Source: Paramacrobiotus metropolitanus (lineage: Eukaryota; Tardigrada; Eutardigrada; Parachela; Macrobiotidae). From it: a DNA stretch of 64,000 nucleotides. Positions 10,943 through 21,412 of the stretch are shown in pieces. The notes under the pieces are model-generated. The model was not told the DNA's origin and did not search any database. It was given only the letters and a program-made list of their open reading frames with translations. The position numbers and the translations under genes were made by a program. The stretch is from assembly GCF_019649055.1 (NCBI RefSeq), contig NW_026570310.1, forward strand, positions 1 through 64,000, in the 5' to 3' direction. Every line of letters begins with the position of its first letter. The first letter of the stretch is position 1.

Positions 10943-13590
10943 AGTTTACAGAACGAGCGAAAAACCTCCCATTCATCCGGGTAGGCCAGCTTTTCCACCC
11001 AGCGCGCGTGCAGTGCCGTGACCTTTGCGTAGCCTTGTTGCGTAACAACTGGGCAGTTGTCGTTAATGGCGATCAGGAAGCGTCGGCACTGTTCCGCAGT
11101 GGCTTCCCGCGAGCGGAAGTGTAGGTATGGAATGCCGACGGTCAACTGAGAACGCTTATTGTTCGTGGAATACTCCATCTGCCTCAGCAGTCCGATTCCA
11201 TTGCGGAGCAATTCGATCAATAAAATTCTGTTGTCAGCCGGATGCGAAGCAACGTAATTGATCAGCAATAATGCATCGCAGACGGTCCACAAACTGCACA
11301 GTGTTCTGCACTGATAGCTGCCTTCCTGGTTACTCTGTTGTAGACCCAGAAACGCGTCAAGCGGCTCACAGTATAGGTCACAGCCGTCCTTGACGATAAT
11401 AGTCTGCACACGAATGCTTTTGCGTTTCAGGATTTCCTTCACCATCCATAGTGTTGCCGACAAGGATTGTGTCGACTGACCCGAAGTCCGTCCATTCTCC
11501 AGCAGTGCCACCGTTCGCGTCTGGAGGCCGATCGCGCGGTCAAGGAGCGTCACGAATTTGTATTGGGCTTTCTGGTGTTCAATGTTGAATTCCTTGTCAA
11601 TGGGACCGACAGCGCGCAGCGGACGGAGATCGAGGACAATGTCCCGGTTACTGGCGTACTGATCCAGAAGAAGCGGCCACAACATGCAAACCCTGACCAA
11701 CAGAAACAACACGTAAGAAACGGTATCATATTCATCCTATTTGATTGAAATCAAATAGGTTATAGGTTTGTTTACTCGCGCCAAGCGTAGGGTACTGCTC
11801 AAAATAAATCAGAAAATCTAACGGGAAGTTAAGTACTTCATTTTCCATTTTGTGCTTTCTTAGTATTAGTAGAAGTTACAAAATTTTGAGTTCAAAAGTT
11901 TGCTGCTGTAATTCCGCAGTAGGTTATGGAGATTGAATTTCTAGGATAAAGAAGTACAGGAAAAATAGAAGGAAAATCAAAAGCGGTGGACCACAGTAAT
12001 TTTTAAAAAAACAAAACTGTCCACACTTGGCAGAATGGACCTGTAAGTACTAATAACTACGCTGAATATTGTCAACGCCTTATTACTGACACCCAAATGT
12101 AAGTGTCATTTTCGTTGCCAGTAATTTATGTAGCAGACTTACCGGCTCGTTTGTAACTGATGGACGATGTCCAGATGAAGCAAAATGCACGCCATAATTG
12201 GATGCGCAAGTTCACTGATGCGCGCTTCATTGTTATCTGTTAAAGCATATTCACCTTCAGACTGTTTTTTACTTGCAATTTACCGTAATTATCGAATTAC
12301 AGCCCCGGGGTTACAAAATATTTCAAACGCCTCACGGGGTGGGCTACAATTACGGGCATGGGCTTGCATTTCGGAGGGGGCTTCAATTTTTCAAGCTAAC
12401 GTTTTTGGCATTGGCTAATATGGGCTATACAGCATTCAATTTAACCCATGGACTTATATTTCGGGGTGAGCTAATAATTCGATATTTACGATATCTGATC
12501 AAGGGAAATAAACATTCAATGTCACATGCAATAAGGACGTGAGTGAACGATTGACTTCAGAGTTTAGACATACACTATATTTCAATAAAAAATATTTTCA
12601 TGCTTAAAAACCTGCAGACTGTACTCGTAGTAACACCAGCACGTGGTAGGTGAGTCGAATTTAAGGACTAAATGTGTTGCTGTTGAACTGCTATCGATAA
12701 TTACTCTTACCAAATGAAATCGCTACACTGCCGCAGTCGTGCGCCATATTGTTACTGGCCTCCCGCGCTTCCTGTTCGTTCAGGTAGTTTTGGCAAGCCT
12801 CTTTGAGGGCGTCTTCGTTCCAGAACATACTGCGCCCGGCGGTGTCACCATGCATTTCGGCGCACAGGAAGGTGACCGTGTCGATACCTGCTCGTACAAA
12901 GGCACGAACACCGACATCGAAGTGGTAGGGAATCTCCTTTGTGTGGTCCTTCTCGGCACAAAAGAACGTACAGGTGTCGCTCTAATTTTGAAGCGTGTCA
13001 AACTTGCAGTTGGCATTACACGGGTCGCCACTGCGCAACTTCAACCGGCATGAACGAGCGAGATACTTGGGCATAAGATCCACACTCCGCAGTCGATGCG
13101 CTTGTGGACAAAAAATAATGCGTTTCTGATAGGTAAATCCGTTGGTCCTTGAGAAAAAACTCGGTTCGTCACCTGACGGCAGTTTTTCGACAAATCGTGA
13201 CGCGGGTACGATGCAGTCAGCTGCCGAATCAGCAGGGTTCTGATTACATGGGCGAATGGAGTTGAACATTTGACAGAGACTGTCAAAATTGTTGGCCGGT
13301 CGGAAAACCAGCGGCCCACCGTCGCACTCACGGAGCGCCACGTGTATCGAAGTTCCGCGAGGGAACCGGTCGTGGTAGAAGTGATGTGGCCAAAGATGTT
13401 TGCAATGGATCCATTGTGCACTGATTGTGATGGCATCGAAGTCCACGTAAAAGTAATCGCCGCTAATATCCTGCGCGTATCCCAGCCACCATTGGCCGGC
13501 GTCGCGCTGCACCAACACCGTGTTTCCGTAATTGATCTGCCGTGCATTAGGCAAGTGCAGTTCACGAAAGTAGCGTGGAGTGGCGTTCAT
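10943..13590 (-). pseudogene. Tudor-like/F-box gene, copy 3 (inverted, nonsense codon, last exon missing)
   Basis: Read on the minus strand, exons 13590-12711, 12236-12143 and 11692-10943 have the same phases as copies 1 and 2 and GT..AG borders (GTAAGA, GTAAGT, GTAAGT). Exon 2 is 94 bases, as in copy 2. Exon 1 keeps the Tudor-like motif (GQWWLGYAQDISGDYFYVDFDA). The joined exons 2 and 3 keep a diverged F-box (ELAHPIMACILLHLD, then SRVCMLW). An in-frame TAG lies at 12984-12982; the same frame continues open with family motifs (FLCAEMHGD, GRSMFW) to the donor. No fourth exon was recognised. The start codon is 26 bp downstream of the stop of a retroelement env gene. It is either a decayed copy or one with a sequence error. 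Confidence 0.68.
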
Positions 13591-13616
13591 GGCGACGAGA
13601 AAGCGTATGACAAGCG

Positions 13617-15166
13617 CTAACGGCCGTCAGTTGCTTTTAAGATCCTCAGGAGCGCTTCATAGCCGGGATCCTCAGGAGCGCTGACGTAAGTTACCGGTTC
13701 AGCTACCACAGTCGAACGTCGATGTCTCCGTTCCGCCAAGCGATTTGAAATCCGCTTTCCGCATCCAGCTATCGGTCCACGACACTGAAATATGACCAGC
13801 ACAATCAGCACTAGCACTACGACCGTAGTGATCGACCCGAACATCGTTTTGAACCAACGTATCTTAGACATTAGGTCAGGTACACTTGCTGACTGCTGTA
13901 CGTTCTGGACGAACGATTCCACGTTCTCCACCCGTTATGTTCCATCGCACCGGCCAACTGGCCCAGCAATTGGAACGTCATCGCATGCTCCTTCTCGGCG
14001 GCTGCTTCCAGCAAAGCCCCAGAAAGGTCAACAGTCTCCTGGAAAGGCGCGAGTAACAGCTGTCGGTCAGCATACTGCACCGGCTGCACTGGTCGCCAAT
14101 CTCCGTCTCTCCAGACGTGAGGAATCCCCCGGAAGTTCACCGTATGCGATTGCCAGTAGCACTCTTGCCACTTAATCGCCATGAATCCGTCGCGAGAAAT
14201 CGTGAAGTTTCCTGAACGAGGTTGTACGCCGCAGTAGACAGTGTTCTGCGCTTCGAACGTTAGGTTGAACGGTCGGCACTGCCGCAAAATTCCCATGCTC
14301 CCGAAACTCTCCAGGCTCTGACACTCTGTAAAGTGCATAGCACGCGCAGCCAAAATCCCGCTCACTTTCGACAGTGAATGAAGATTTTCGATTTTAAGTC
14401 TACTTAACCGACAGTCGACGGCGTTAACAGCTTCTGCAATGTGGTTCTCCTGCTCCACCACCGAGTCCATAATCCATTGTAGATGCTCAGGTAGATACTG
14501 TTGTAGCGTCATCGGGAGTTCAGTGGTTGCGCCTTCCGCCTCCGGCGTCTTTCTTCCGACAGTTGTAGTAGCCACTGTCACGGGCAACGGCATTATGGTG
14601 CGCGACGATCCCGACGGAAATCCGGGATGTGTCCCACCCGCGAATCCCAGCAAGTTCCTTTTGCCTCTAAATGCAGAATCTTTTCCTCCCCCTCCCGAGG
14701 CACTGCCTCCGGCGGTGTAGTTGAAATCCTGGAACAGGATCTTCTCCGCACGCGTCAGTACCACCAGCAGCATACTCGTTTCACCGACAACACGGAATGC
14801 CTTTGTTCCGGTCTGTCCGCACAAGCGCGCCAATGCGCCTAGAACAAAATCCATTTGCCGCGCAGTATCGCGGATTCTCATCACACCGTTTGTATCGTTA
14901 TACAATTGACCGACTCGCCTGGTCAGCCGAGCCGTCTCGCACGGTCTCTGCGTTTGCGAAATGTCGTTCCATACCACGGTCCGGTGTGCCAGAATCGCGT
15001 AGCCTACGGTGCGATCCGTCGCTACCTCACCGACGATACTCATAATTGGGCACGTTTTGCACTCCTGCTCCAAGGTCAACTCCTCGAGCTCACAGTTGTA
15101 TGTAGTGTACGTCTTCGTAGAGTACCAGGCCCCCTTCGCCCTTCGGCTCGGCTGTAAAAAGACCAA
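13617..15166 (-). pseudogene. Envelope-like glycoprotein, middle and membrane anchor (two frames)
   Basis: Two overlapping minus-strand frames (15166-13871 and 13931-13617) cover most of an envelope-like protein. The long frame has many spaced Cys, an AEAVNAVDC segment that may begin a heptad region, and SGILAAR followed by Cys-rich sequence (CQSLESFGS, CGVQPRSG). The second frame carries a ~20-residue hydrophobic anchor (SITTVVVLVLIVLVIF) and a short basic tail (RISNRLAERRHRR). The switch between frames near 13900 needs a small indel, as does the join to the upstream frame near 15120. I do not recognise the glycoprotein class. Two diverged relatives lie at 38640-39395 and 52989-53243. Confidence 0.6.
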
Positions 15167-16135
15167 ACACTACCACGCTTCACCATTGAATTCACACCGC
15201 ATTTGAACGTGTTAGCCATGACCCAACAATCTCCCGCTGCTAACGGCTTCTCCTTGGAGGACTTCGTCGTGTCCCTCCAGCCCAGAAATCCTTCCTCGAT
15301 GTGCAAGGTCTCCTCCCAGGCCCGACAGCTGAAGCCTTTGAACACGGTCCGGGCTTTATCTTCTGTATAGATGTCATACTTGACCGGGGTGAACTTGACG
15401 GACGACATGTTGCTCCGGCATTGCTCGTAGCGCTCAAAACTGACGACACCGACATGTCGTGGTGAAGAGCAGTCGCAGACAGCCACCTCCAGTGCTGCGA
15501 CTAAGGGCATAAACAACAACACCAACAGCAGCAAGCCGTAAAAGTGCTTGTAAGAGCATGGGTCATACCGGTCCGGTGCCCTGCGCTCACGACCCGAACG
15601 CCGCTGTTCCGTTTCCGAGTTTTCCCGAGTCACCGGCGCGCACATCTCCGCCTCCGCCGTGGTCACTACCTCAGTCACCACAGGGACCTGTACCACTGGC
15701 ACCACAGGGGCCGTAATTTCAGGGGCACCCATCCGGGTGGTAGACGGCTCCCCTTCCGCTACCGCGTCTGTGACCTCGTCGTGGTCCACCGGTTGCTTGG
15801 GACGCGCGACAGGAATCCATCCTTCGCCGTCCTCATCCTCGGAGTCAACGAACATCTCGTTGCGATCCTTGAACAACTTCATCTTTGACACGTTGGTAAC
15901 GAAAACGTTCCTTCGCTTCCGGATCCCGCAAGTTTCCACTTCGTAATTCACGGGCGACGTTTGCCTAAGCACTCGGTAGGGCCCATAAAACGACTCAGTA
16001 ACTTGGTCGCCTTACCGCGCTTTCCGGCAGGGTTGAACACCAAAACGTAATCCCCGTCTTTGTACGTCACTTCCGGGTGATCGTCGTGGGCGTAGAGGTA
16101 GTTCTGCTTCCCCTCAATGCGCGCATTCGCCTTGC
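15076..16135 (-). CDS. Integrase C-terminus (GPY module) continuous with start of env
   Basis: The reading frame from about 16135 to 15076 begins with the end of integrase: YKDGDYVLVF, then GPYRVLRQ and SPVNYEV, the GPY/F module of Ty3/Gypsy integrases. It runs on through an acidic and Pro/Val-rich stretch and a basic RRSGRERRAPDRYDP. With no stop it then enters a hydrophobic signal-like segment (FYGLLLLVLLFMPLVAALEV) and a Cys-containing ectodomain (CDCSSP). Pol and env are therefore one frame here. A one-base shift separates it from the integrase core frame ending at 16067. Confidence 0.6.
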
Positions 16136-17113
16136 ATGAAGCGCCTCCATCCGCTCTCCGACATCATACACGAACGCATCCGCCACCGTTGGAAAGGCGA
16201 TGTCGACCGGCAGCGTCGGCTCCCTTCCGTACAGCAGCTTGAACGGCGATTCTTTCGTCGTGTCGTGCTTACTGGTGTTAGTCGCGAACACCACGAACGG
16301 CAGCACCTCGTCCCAGGTGCGCTGCTCAGCGTCTATGAAATTCGACATCATATGCGCCAGCGTCTGATTGTACCTTTCGCACGAGCCGTTGGTTTGTGGC
16401 ATATATCCGCTCGTCGTAACGCGCTTCACTTCCAGTACCTTGTAAAGGTCGCTTGTCAGCTGATTGACAAACGGTGTCCCCTGATCGCTCAAGATCCTCA
16501 AGGGAAACGAATGCTGCACAAACACTTCAAAAACCAAGAATTTCGCCACTGTCATCGCACTCTGCACCGGAAATGCGCCTGCCAATACATATTTAGTGAA
16601 AAGGTCAGTCACTACCAATATATATTGGTTTCCACGCTTGGATCTGGGCAACGGTTCCAGAAAATCCATGGCTAACATCTCGAACGGCCGCTCCGGACAG
16701 AACGACTGGATCGGTCCGGCCGCCTTCGTCGTTAACCGGTTCCGCGCCTGGCACGGTGCACAAGACGCCACATACTGCTCCGTAAAGTTGATGGCTTGAG
16801 GCCAGAAGAACCGCTTCCGCACTCGGTCCCAGGTCCGGGCAAAACCGAGATGTCCTCCCATCGGGTCATCGTGGCAGAACGCCAGTACCTCAAAACGTAA
16901 CGTTTTCGGAACGGCTAGCAGTAAATGTTTTTCACCTTGACTCTTCCACTCGCGATAGAGCAACCCGTCCGTTACGGCGTACACCTTCTGAACGCTCTTG
17001 ACGGAGTCCATCTGCTCCATCACCTCCTGAATCCAAGGGTCATTGGACTGTGCATCCAACATTGCTTGCGTGGTGGGGCCCGTCTCCTCACGTACCGCCA
17101 TCACCGCCAGCAC
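16067..17113 (-). CDS. Integrase core
   Basis: The 348-residue frame has the HHCC zinc finger (H..GGHLG.. then CAPCQARN) and the DDE catalytic core with D in AMDFLEPL, D in LSDQGTPF and E in NGSCERYNQTL. It covers residues ~60-330 of a Ty3/Gypsy pol C-terminal part. The catalytic residues are all present. The upstream RNase H part lies in another frame ending at 17183. Confidence 0.88.
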   Translation of the reverse strand: MLAVMAVREETGPTTQAMLDAQSNDPWIQEVMEQMDSVKSVQKVYAVTDGLLYREWKSQGEKHLLLAVPKTLRFEVLAFCHDDPMGGHLGFARTWDRVRKRFFWPQAINFTEQYVASCAPCQARNRLTTKAAGPIQSFCPERPFEMLAMDFLEPLPRSKRGNQYILVVTDLFTKYVLAGAFPVQSAMTVAKFLVFEVFVQHSFPLRILSDQGTPFVNQLTSDLYKVLEVKRVTTSGYMPQTNGSCERYNQTLAHMMSNFIDAEQRTWDEVLPFVVFATNTSKHDTTKESPFKLLYGREPTLPVDIAFPTVADAFVYDVGERMEALHARRMRALRGSRTTSTPTTITRK

Positions 17114-17182
17114 ACCGGTTTCCGTAGCCGGTGGGTACCGAGACAGACAGTCTCCATCGGCATGCTTCGCTCCGCTCTTGTG

Positions 17183-18699
17183 TCAAATCACCAGGTCGAA
17201 CTCTTGGAGTCGAAGTGCCCAACGGACCAAGCGACCACTGGGAGACTGAATGTTCACCAACCAACACAAACTATGGTGGTCAGTGATGACCGTCACAACC
17301 CGACCTAACAGATAGTAACGAAACTTATCTGCGGTCCAGACGATTCCCAAACACTCCCGCTCCGTGGTGCTGTAGTTCCGCTCCGCGGCGTTCAAGCGGC
17401 GGCTCCCATAAGCCAGCACACGCAAGACACCGTCCGCATCCTGCTGCAGAATGACCACTCCGATGGCGTATCCACTGGCTTCCGGGTGGATCTCCACCGG
17501 TCGCGATACGTCAAAGTGTCCAAGCACCGGCGACGAGACGAGACGGTTCTTCAACGCCTCGAATGCCCCTTCCTGCAGCTGCTCCCAGACGAACGGCACG
17601 TCCTTCTTCGTCAGCTCGTACAGCGGACAGGCCAGCGCCGCATAGTCTTTGATGAAACGCCGGTAATAACCGGTTAAACCGAGAAACGCACGCACGGCTT
17701 TAAGATTTGCGGGAACCGGGAAATCGGTAATGGCACGTACCTTTTCAGGGTCGGCCACCACGCCTTCCCGCGTCACCGTAAATCCCAGTACGTTGACTGT
17801 CGCTTTTAGAAAGTGACACTTCTCCGGTTTGAACATTAACTCGATCTCCCGACATCGAGAAAACAGCGCCTCCAATACTTCTTCATGCTCCTCCAACGTA
17901 AACGTCGCGATGATCACATCATCCAGGTAGACCGCCACGACGCCCCGCACGATGAGGTCCCCACGATTGTTGTCATGGTACGCTGGAAGTACGATGGAGC
18001 GTTCTTGAGCCCAAAGCACAGTACCTCGTACTCGTAGAACCCCATTGGCGACTGGAAGGCTGTCAACGGCTTCGACTCTCCGCTAATGGCATCTGCCAGT
18101 AACCGGATACCAAGTCCAACGTGGAGATATACCGTTTGCCAGACAACGCCTGCAAACAATCGTCCACACGCGGCAGAGGGTACTTATCAGAAATCGTTAT
18201 ACTGTTAACACCCTTGACGTCATTGCACAGGCGCCAGCTACGCCCATGATCCTTCCGCGCTAAGACAATCGGACTAGAACAGTCACTGCGGGACGGTCTA
18301 ATCACCCCTTGTCAATCATAGCGCTAATTTGCCGGTTAATCTCTCGACTTCCGGCGGTGCATACCGGTACTGATTCCGAAACTTCGGCTTCGTACCCGGC
18401 ATCAGGTCAATACGGAACGGCTCTACCTTAGCCTGACCCATCTTACGGCCCTCAGTATGAAAAAGGTCACCGTACTTCTCAATCAACTTAGTTATCCGAC
18501 TCACCCCGTCGGTCGTATCAGCGTCTCCAATGTCAAAATCCGAAACGGGACGGCGTGGCCAATCGTACTCCCACATCGCCAGCTCATCCTCCGGTACATC
18601 CGGATCGCCATACTTCATAAGCTGATTCACTCGTGGCGTCGTCAGCATGGATCCCTGATCCGCGGTCATCCAGGCGCACAGGGCCGCCGCCGGCATCAT
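17183..18699 (-). pseudogene. Reverse transcriptase and RNase H, frameshifted
   Basis: Pieces in different frames make one RT: 18699-18316 (upstream part), 18305-18063 (IIRPS-like start, SPIVLARKDHG, STLDLVSGYWQ), 18159-17914 (FGLKNAPSYFQR) and 18019-17183 (YLDD catalytic motif, GFTVTREG, then RNase H). RNase H shows AERNYSTTERECL and TDHHSLCWL. The first catalytic Asp, usually DAS, reads EAS. At least three indels separate the pieces, so this copy cannot make full-length RT without correction. Confidence 0.85.
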
Positions 18700-18879
18700 G
18701 ACCGCATCCCGGGTGGCCGCAGGTATCCGTCACCACCGTGTCACCACATCCCCATGCGTGACCGTGGTACCATCCTGTCCCACGTACAAGAGCGCCGCAT
18801 TGCACACATCCACCAGCCATCCGGGTTGGCGCAGGAAGTTGCATCCCAGTACGCACTCGTATCCTCGTTGCTGACATTG

Positions 18880-19332
18880 TCAAAAACACAAAAAGCCACC
18901 GGCAGCTCTCTGGTTTGCTACCGCAACATCGAGTACGATCTTACCCGTTGTACGGATCGTACTCCCGTCACCCAGTTCCACAGGCATCATCAGTGGATCC
19001 GGCATGACATCCAGCTTCCTCTCCAGGAAACCCCGGTTTACAACGGAGAGGTTGGCACCAGTGTCCACCAGGGCACGTGCAGCCTGTCCGTTCAAGGTCA
19101 CATCAACACACATGTGCGTTCCGAGCACAGCGTGACGGCCTTCGCCCCCATCTCCAGGCGTACGCATCATTGTGTAGAGAGGACGCTTTCGTGGAATCTT
19201 TTCCCACAAGCCGAAGGAGTCCTTGCCAATCTCATACTTATACGGTAAAAAGTCACCGTCGCGAAGCGGTCGCAACTCTTTATCGCAATGAAACTTGACA
19301 CCCACACCGATCAATTCGTCTTCATCTTCCAC
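18880..19332 (-). CDS. Retroviral-type aspartic protease
   Basis: A 150-residue frame follows gag by a few bases. It carries the DTG motif (ALVDTGANLSVV) with a downstream hydrophobic strand (GKIVLDVAVA). It would process the Gag-Pol polyprotein as a homodimer. Gag and protease are in different frames, as when translation passes by frameshift; the sequence does not show the mechanism. Confidence 0.75.
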   Translation of the reverse strand: MEDEDELIGVGVKFHCDKELRPLRDGDFLPYKYEIGKDSFGLWEKIPRKRPLYTMMRTPGDGGEGRHAVLGTHMCVDVTLNGQAARALVDTGANLSVVNRGFLERKLDVMPDPLMMPVELGDGSTIRTTGKIVLDVAVANQRAAGGFLCF

Positions 19333-19338
19333 TTTGAC

Positions 19339-20685
19339 TTACAATAAATTATTAGCTTGCACACCGACGCTAACTGTACTGACCGTGTGTAAGCCGGCGT
19401 CCGTTTGCGTGCTTGCATGCCGTGCATCTCCATTCACTGAAGCGGTGCTGTCAGCTGATCCACGCCGATTACGCGTTTCACACACCGAGTCGGCATAAAT
19501 GCTGATCGTATCGGACTCGTCGGTTGACTGCACTTCGTCCTCCACCTCGGCCTGATACACGCGCAGCTCATGCGCCGCAGTAGTGTCCAAAGGTCGGCTT
19601 CGGAATGGCGTGCATTCAATACAACCAGGACACGTACCTGCTGACAACGCAACCGGGTATCCGTCTAGCATACGGTACACATACCCACACGACGTTGCCC
19701 CATACGCCGCACAGCCGGCATCCGCCCCGGACATAGCGGCCAGCGTGGCTGCCGCCTCCCATGTCGGGTCGTCCCTGCCTGTACGGTCCAATGCGCTTCC
19801 GCGCATCATCCGGAGTCCCGCCCTCGGCGCAGCTCCCTTGGCATCTTTAGCCCGCTTCGGACAATCCCGAAGCAAATGTTCCGTTGATCCGCAGTTCCAG
19901 CAGGACTTATCTTTACGTGGTGTGGTTAATGCGTTTCCGGTTCGTGCCGGTCTCGATGCGTCGCTGTGGTTGGAATCAGCAGCGGTTAACTTAGAATGAA
20001 ATTCTGGCTTACCGCCACTTCGACGGAAATGGTTGTTGGCACGCTGATCCGCCGCCTGCTGTCGTTGGTTGGCTTGCTCCTCCCTCCGTAAGGACTGCGC
20101 CGCCTTCTGCAGGTCCGCGAAGAATCCTTGAGGCGTCTTGGCTGCGGAGGTGACTAACATCTTGTCGATCTCCGGGTAAAGTCCGTTCCGCAGCTTCAGG
20201 AGGACGTCCAGGTCATCCATTTTGGAATCGTATTCATAACATAGGTCAACCATGTCATTGTAATAATCTTCAACGGATTCGTTCTTCTGTAACTTACGCT
20301 GAGAAATCTTCAGCTTCAGTTGCAACTTCCAATCTTCAGTCTGGAAGCGTGCCAGGAGGGCGTCCCTGAAGGCCTTCCACGTCGTGTAGGGCTTTGTCCC
20401 GTCCTCCGACACGGTGTTGTACCACTGACCCGCATGGCCAGTCAAGTACACGGGGACTTGCGTCAGCTGCTTCGCATCGTCCCACTCCAACGCCTGCGCC
20501 ACCGTCCGGAACCTGCGAACCCACTGCGCAACATTCTCACCGGCTTTCCCGGTGAACACCGGCGGTCGCACGTCCGTCGCTACCGCAAGCGATCCCATCA
20601 CGTCCGCCAACTCCCGGGCATTCACAGAGAATGCCGGAGCCTGCCGTCCACCTGATACGTCCGGCTTCGCCATCGTAGTCTCCAC
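19339..20685 (-). CDS. Gag polyprotein
   Basis: An open 448-residue frame. Residues ~40-190 resemble the Ty3/Gypsy capsid region (PPVFTGKAGENVAQWVRRF, then SVEDYYNDMVDLCYEYD). A single CX2CX4HX4C knuckle (CWNCGSTEHLLRDC) marks the nucleocapsid, and an acidic, Ser-rich tail follows. It is the only long intact frame of the element. It lies ~150 bases inside the putative primer-binding site, the usual place for gag. Confidence 0.85.
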   Translation of the reverse strand: METTMAKPDVSGGRQAPAFSVNARELADVMGSLAVATDVRPPVFTGKAGENVAQWVRRFRTVAQALEWDDAKQLTQVPVYLTGHAGQWYNTVSEDGTKPYTTWKAFRDALLARFQTEDWKLQLKLKISQRKLQKNESVEDYYNDMVDLCYEYDSKMDDLDVLLKLRNGLYPEIDKMLVTSAAKTPQGFFADLQKAAQSLRREEQANQRQQAADQRANNHFRRSGGKPEFHSKLTAADSNHSDASRPARTGNALTTPRKDKSCWNCGSTEHLLRDCPKRAKDAKGAAPRAGLRMMRGSALDRTGRDDPTWEAAATLAAMSGADAGCAAYGATSCGYVYRMLDGYPVALSAGTCPGCIECTPFRSRPLDTTAAHELRVYQAEVEDEVQSTDESDTISIYADSVCETRNRRGSADSTASVNGDARHASTQTDAGLHTVSTVSVGVQANNLL

Positions 20686-20811
20686 AGGCGCAATTCGTCC
20701 ACAATCGGTTTATCCTCGTCGTCCGAAAATAGGTTGCCCAGGGGGTCAGTCTCCCCCTTTACTGACATAAGACTACGCCCACGAAACCACCGTACTAACG
20801 GTCACGGTATT

Positions 20812-20830
20812 CAAACTGCTTTCGGCACCA
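20812..20830 (-). promoter_or_regulatory. Primer-binding site of the Gypsy element
   Basis: The minus strand reads TGGTGCCGAAAGCAGTTTG two bases after the putative LTR end. TGG start and position fit a tRNA-primed minus-strand site; the tRNA was not identified. Confidence 0.45.
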
Positions 20831-20832
20831 AA

Positions 20833-21156
20833 TGATACGCTTACACTATCCGTAAGGCGTAATGAATATCGGGTTTTAGCCACTTTAATAATACTCAGCT
20901 AAGAACTAACAAATAACAAGTAAACATGAGCTTATATAACGGCCTAAGCCGGAAATAACAGGACATCCAGGGAAACGACCTAATATCAGACAATCACTCA
21001 TTGTCAGTACATCTGGCTCACAAGGGCATGAGAAAGGCAAAAACATGGACTATGACCATAGAATAAACGCACACATGACCATAGGTACATGACCATAGGG
21101 AAAAACATATATGACCATAGGTTACATTACTACATGAGTAATCCGGTTATGTAACA
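20833..21156 (-). repeat. Putative 5' LTR of the Gypsy element
   Basis: On the minus strand the segment begins TGTTACATAA and ends GTATCA (TG..CA). It holds four CTATGGTCAT repeats in the upstream half (21045-21122), then TATATAAG. It is followed after two bases by TGGTGCCGAAAGCAG. The assignment rests on these signals and on position before gag; no second LTR exists in the window to prove the borders. Confidence 0.45.
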
Positions 21157-21412
21157 GATTCAACATTTTCAGAAACTGTGTCACGTGATTTTAATTTTCA
21201 ACAAAAATGAATTCTAGCGTATTAGTCATGCCGCTACCGGTGAAGCTGGCTCCGGTAGAAATTTCAATGTGACCTTGAAACAATAGCCATCGCAGTTGCT
21301 TAGATCTAATAAAATAAAATTTAAAAAGGCATTAGTACCCTTATAATAAACTCGATAACTCAGTTCAAACCTATCGAGCTTTAACAGCCGTCATGCTGTT
21401 AATCAAATTATA

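Larger units (their letters stand above)
13617..21156 (-). mobile_element. Ty3/Gypsy-type LTR retrotransposon with env-like gene, lacking 3' LTR
   Basis: Minus-strand order: putative 5' LTR (21156-20833), PBS, gag, protease, RT/RNase H, integrase, env-like. Gag and protease reading frames are open. RT, the integrase/env junction and env are broken by several small frameshifts. There is no polypurine tract or second LTR after env; F-box copy 3 begins 26 bp later. The pol order protease-RT-RNaseH-integrase is that of Ty3/Gypsy. Related RT, integrase and env relics occur at 39, 53 and 62 kb. Confidence 0.85.

Noticed and set aside
12982-12984. Programmed readthrough or recoded TAG in copy 3
   Set aside because: A single stop in a copy that also lacks its last exon is more simply decay; no recoding signal was seen.
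15544-15946. Plus-strand Thr/Val-rich and His-rich frames opposite env
   Set aside because: They are shadows of the minus-strand pol-env frame, which carries the GPY module and signal segment.
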